Assembly (NCBI GenBank): GCA_017450685.1
Contig: JAFSTB010000014.1
Coordinates: 1 to 64,000, forward strand
Length of the DNA stretch: 64,000 bases
Source of the DNA: Paludibacteraceae bacterium
Lineage (GTDB): Bacteria; Bacteroidota; Bacteroidia; Bacteroidales; Paludibacteraceae
Direction: 5' to 3'
Both the position numbers and the translations under genes were made by a program. Shown here in pieces: positions 62,111 through 64,000 of this stretch (position 1 is its first letter; the number at the start of each line of letters is the position of its first letter). The notes under the pieces are model-generated. The model searched no databases. It was not told the DNA's origin and saw nothing but the letters and a program-made list of their open reading frames with translations.

Positions 62111-62829
62111 GCTTGTACTTGTTCACTTGTTTTTCCGTATCGCCGTTCACGACGTTGATAATCGCGTATGGCGGTCTCAAAAGCCTCTTGGGTAAACTCC
62201 GGCCATAGACAGTCGGTAAAATATAACTCGCTATATGCAGCCTGCCATAGCAGGAAATTGCTTATTCTCTGTTCTCCGCCGGTGCGAATAATGAGGTCGG
62301 GGTCGGGCATATCGGCGGTGGTCAGGTTCTCAGTCATTGTCTGTTCGGTTATCTGCTCGATGTTCAATGAGCCTTCCGTCACTTGCCGTGCCACTTTGCG
62401 CAGTGCCTCCGTCAGTTCCCAACGCGCTGAATAACTGAGTGCTATCACCAACCTTAGACCTGTATTGGAAGCCGTCTTGTCCATACAGTCTTCAAACTTC
62501 TGTCGAGCTTTGTCCGGCAGCCGTTGCATATCGCCTATGGTGAGCAGACGGACATTGTTTTTCATCAGTGTGTCAGTCTCTTGTGCTATCGTATCCACGA
62601 GCAAGGTCATCAGGGCATCCACTTCCTCTTTGGGGCGATTCCAATTCTCTGTGGAGAAGGTGTAGAGGGTGAGATACTCAATACCCCAACGTGCAGCTGC
62701 TTCCGTTATCAGATGAACGGTGTGAACGCCTTGCTTATGACCGAACATACGCTTCAAGCCTTGCCGTTTAGCCCAACGACCGTTACCATCCATTATTATC
62801 GCCACATGACGAGGTACTTGTCCTTCCAT
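62107..62829 (-). CDS. uppS: Undecaprenyl diphosphate synthase
   Basis: 240 residues. [20 protein letters not shown] is the FPP-binding signature; [35 protein letters not shown] and [19 protein letters not shown] complete it. It makes the C55 lipid carrier for peptidoglycan and other glycans. The order outer-membrane protein, uppS, bamA, skp, skp is the conserved Bacteroidota arrangement. Confidence 0.96.
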   Translation of the reverse strand: MEGQVPRHVAIIMDGNGRWAKRQGLKRMFGHKQGVHTVHLITEAAARWGIEYLTLYTFSTENWNRPKEEVDALMTLLVDTIAQETDTLMKNNVRLLTIGDMQRLPDKARQKFEDCMDKTASNTGLRLVIALSYSARWELTEALRKVARQVTEGSLNIEQITEQTMTENLTTADMPDPDLIIRTGGEQRISNFLLWQAAYSELYFTDCLWPEFTQEAFETAIRDYQRRERRYGKTSEQVQA

Positions 62830-62850
62830 AATAGTCTGTCTTTTATGTTA

Positions 62851-63552
62851 TTACGGACACGTGCGGCACACTTTCTTATCTTTGAAGAAGGCTATTGCCA
62901 ATCCGGCTACCAATTGCCCCGTTACATCCATATTCATCACATTAGCCCCGTTTAAGCCATACGTGTTGCTATACTCACTGATGTTCTCTAAGTTATCCCC
63001 GAAATAGACATCATGTTCCCATGCCAAATGCACTGTCAGATGTTCCGTACACCGCCATTTCATACCCACGATGAACGGCAGATAGCCTGACACTTTTTTG
63101 AAACTTGAATGTGTACTCACTCCTATGCCCAATGCTATGTACGGTGTTATGGGACTGATACGGCTGTCGTAGCGCATCTTGCCGTAGGGTAGGAAGTTGA
63201 ATTCCGTCACCACGTCCACGTTCACCAATCGGTTGGTCCACATACCCTTGCTCTTATCAGCAAAACCCGTGCCATCCGGCAGATAACCCGTTATTCGCTG
63301 TGTCATACCTTTGGCGCGTAACGACCAGCGACGGTCAAACTGATAGCGGAAATACAATCCATACACTTCTCGCACATTTTGGAAAATACGACGACCGGCA
63401 TCACCAACATAATAACCGCAACCACCGTCTATACCTAACTCGATATGATAAATACGGTGATCCACTTGCGCAGTAACTGTGGCAATACCCACAAAAAGCA
63501 GTAATAGGATATTTATCAGCCGTTTCGTTGACAAGGTCTTATATGATTGCAC
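62851..63552 (-). CDS. Outer-membrane beta-barrel protein (DUF6089-like)
   Basis: 233 residues if started at GTG 63552, which the promoter position supports; a TTG at 63534 is an alternative, while a TTG at 63576 lies upstream of the predicted transcription start. The signal peptide is KRLINILLLLFVGIATVTAQ. The mature protein alternates residues as in an eight-stranded barrel (IELGIDGGCGYYVGDAG, YGLYFRYQFDRRWSLRAK, TPYIALGIGVSTHSSFKK, HLTVHLAWEHDVYFGDNLEN) and ends in VCRTCP rather than an aromatic residue. Proteins of this type regularly precede uppS-bamA in Bacteroidota; function unknown. Confidence 0.78.
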   Translation of the reverse strand: MQSYKTLSTKRLINILLLLFVGIATVTAQVDHRIYHIELGIDGGCGYYVGDAGRRIFQNVREVYGLYFRYQFDRRWSLRAKGMTQRITGYLPDGTGFADKSKGMWTNRLVNVDVVTEFNFLPYGKMRYDSRISPITPYIALGIGVSTHSSFKKVSGYLPFIVGMKWRCTEHLTVHLAWEHDVYFGDNLENISEYSNTYGLNGANVMNMDVTGQLVAGLAIAFFKDKKVCRTCP

Positions 63553-63580
63553 CTTTGTGCGCACAATAGCGCACAAAGGT
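63551..63580. repeat. 12-bp perfect inverted repeat over the promoter start site
   Basis: ACCTTTGTGCGC and GCGCACAAAGGT, six bases apart. The right arm overlaps the -7 box and the loop covers the predicted start at about 63567, so it is placed like an operator rather than an RNA hairpin. Confidence 0.6.
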
Positions 63581-63605
63581 ACGGCATTTATTTCGCTTAC
63601 GCAAA
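63574..63605 (-). promoter_or_regulatory. Promoter of the outer-membrane protein-uppS-bamA-skp operon
   Basis: Minus strand TTTG (63602-63605), 20-base spacer, TACCTTTG (63574-63581). The start near 63567 leaves about 15 bases to GTG 63552. Confidence 0.85.
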
Positions 63606-63620
63606 TATACCTGCAAATTC

Positions 63621-64000
63621 TTAATTTTGAGTACTCTCCACACCCGAACCGAACTCACGATAATCATGCAGACTCAGGTTGTCGCTCACAATCTTAACCG
63701 AACACAACCGTTCAAACCCCAATGCGGCTATATATGCCAACTCCATGTCAAAGACACAGTTCTTATAAGGCGATTGCAAGACAAAGTCACAGGAAGAGTA
63801 ACATTTTGCTTCAAGAGGTTCTATGTCGTTGTCTTTTAGCATCTTCAGTGCATCTGTGGATAGGTGAAGGGTGGGTTCGTTATAAGTAACATTAGGGTGG
63901 TGCAGACTTACTTCGTTTACACATACCACGCTGCCGATGGCAAAGTTGGCACTGCCGGCATAACCGATATTAAGCAGTGGTGTATCACGTGGCACATCGC
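63621..64000 (-). CDS. Nucleosidase of the PNP/MTAN family, 5' end outside window
   Basis: About 126 residues are visible; the frame stays open at the right edge, so the N-terminus is missing. LLNIGYAGSANFAIGSVVCV is the glycine-rich strand of the family, CYSSCDFV the base-binding region, VFDMELAYIAALGF the E/D-ME-type ribose-binding block, and SVKIVSDNLSLHDYREF the catalytic Asp loop. This pattern is nearest to 5'-methylthioadenosine/S-adenosylhomocysteine nucleosidases, though a different purine nucleosidase is possible. It ends 16 bases before the promoter of the outer-membrane operon. Confidence 0.75.
   Translation of the reverse strand, partial: DVPRDTPLLNIGYAGSANFAIGSVVCVNEVSLHHPNVTYNEPTLHLSTDALKMLKDNDIEPLEAKCYSSCDFVLQSPYKNCVFDMELAYIAALGFERLCSVKIVSDNLSLHDYREFGSGVESTQN

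Noticed and set aside
63553..63576. TTG at 63576 as start of the outer-membrane protein before uppS
   Set aside because: It lies upstream of the predicted transcription start, so GTG 63552 or TTG 63534 is preferred.

Overview
The window reads as a chromosomal segment of a Bacteroidota bacterium of the order Bacteroidales. Evidence: at least six promoters of the Bacteroidota type (TTTG, about 20 bases, then TAnnTTTG) rather than -35/-10 boxes; gldH next to ricT; OmpH/Skp pairs behind bamA and uppS; a PCMD-domain protein; DUF3467; BspA-like leucine-rich proteins; and a very large secreted protein with 'CDS' repeats and a type IX-like C-terminal domain. The species cannot be named from the sequence alone; repeats of this kind are common in uncultured gut and rumen Bacteroidales.

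Layout. 1-7480 is an accessory island that looks AT-richer than the rest: a broken IS1595-type transposase, two adjacent surface-type leucine-rich-repeat genes each split by a frameshift at a homopolymer, and an intact two-gene DUF262 / DUF262-DUF1524 operon with its own promoter and 3' hairpin, which is a probable nucleic-acid-targeting defence module. 7500-10850 (minus strand) is an oxidative-stress and metal cluster: an OhrR-like regulator with twin operator palindromes, a decayed HdeD-like gene, a ferritin-like protein, glutathione peroxidase, a tiny winged-helix protein and a ZIP transporter. Malate dehydrogenase follows, then a tRNA-Met and a C-poor intergenic segment that may encode a small RNA.

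12263-22479 (plus) is a long housekeeping run: holB, ricT, gldH, trmB, an M13 peptidase, a DUF819 membrane protein, an Omp85-type barrel, a sugar-nucleotide-type dehydrogenase fused to a zinc ribbon, and ybeY. A short minus pair (IspD-family cytidylyltransferase and KdsC-like phosphatase) is followed by umuDC and an M16 protease on plus, and by the 1754-residue repeat protein on minus. From 34010 to 47360 (plus): dapB, lepB, wbqC-like, ilvE, POT transporter, a coiled-coil protein, rsmI, two polysaccharide flippases, ribE, two FKBP isomerases, truA and secG.

47408-64000 (minus) is cell-envelope and salvage: uppS, bamA and two OmpH/Skp chaperones behind an outer-membrane protein, then a small basic protein, an MFS transporter, murF, a coiled-coil membrane protein, a PCMD protein, two GT2 glycosyltransferases (one lacking its N-terminal half), DUF3467, a nucleoside phosphorylase, dipeptidyl peptidase III and aroA. 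A nucleosidase-like gene runs off the right edge.

The best candidates for something new are the DUF262 pair with its unassigned N-terminal domain, the zinc-ribbon dehydrogenase fusion, the purine-rich putative RNA beside tRNA-Met, and the half-length glycosyltransferase coupled to aroA.
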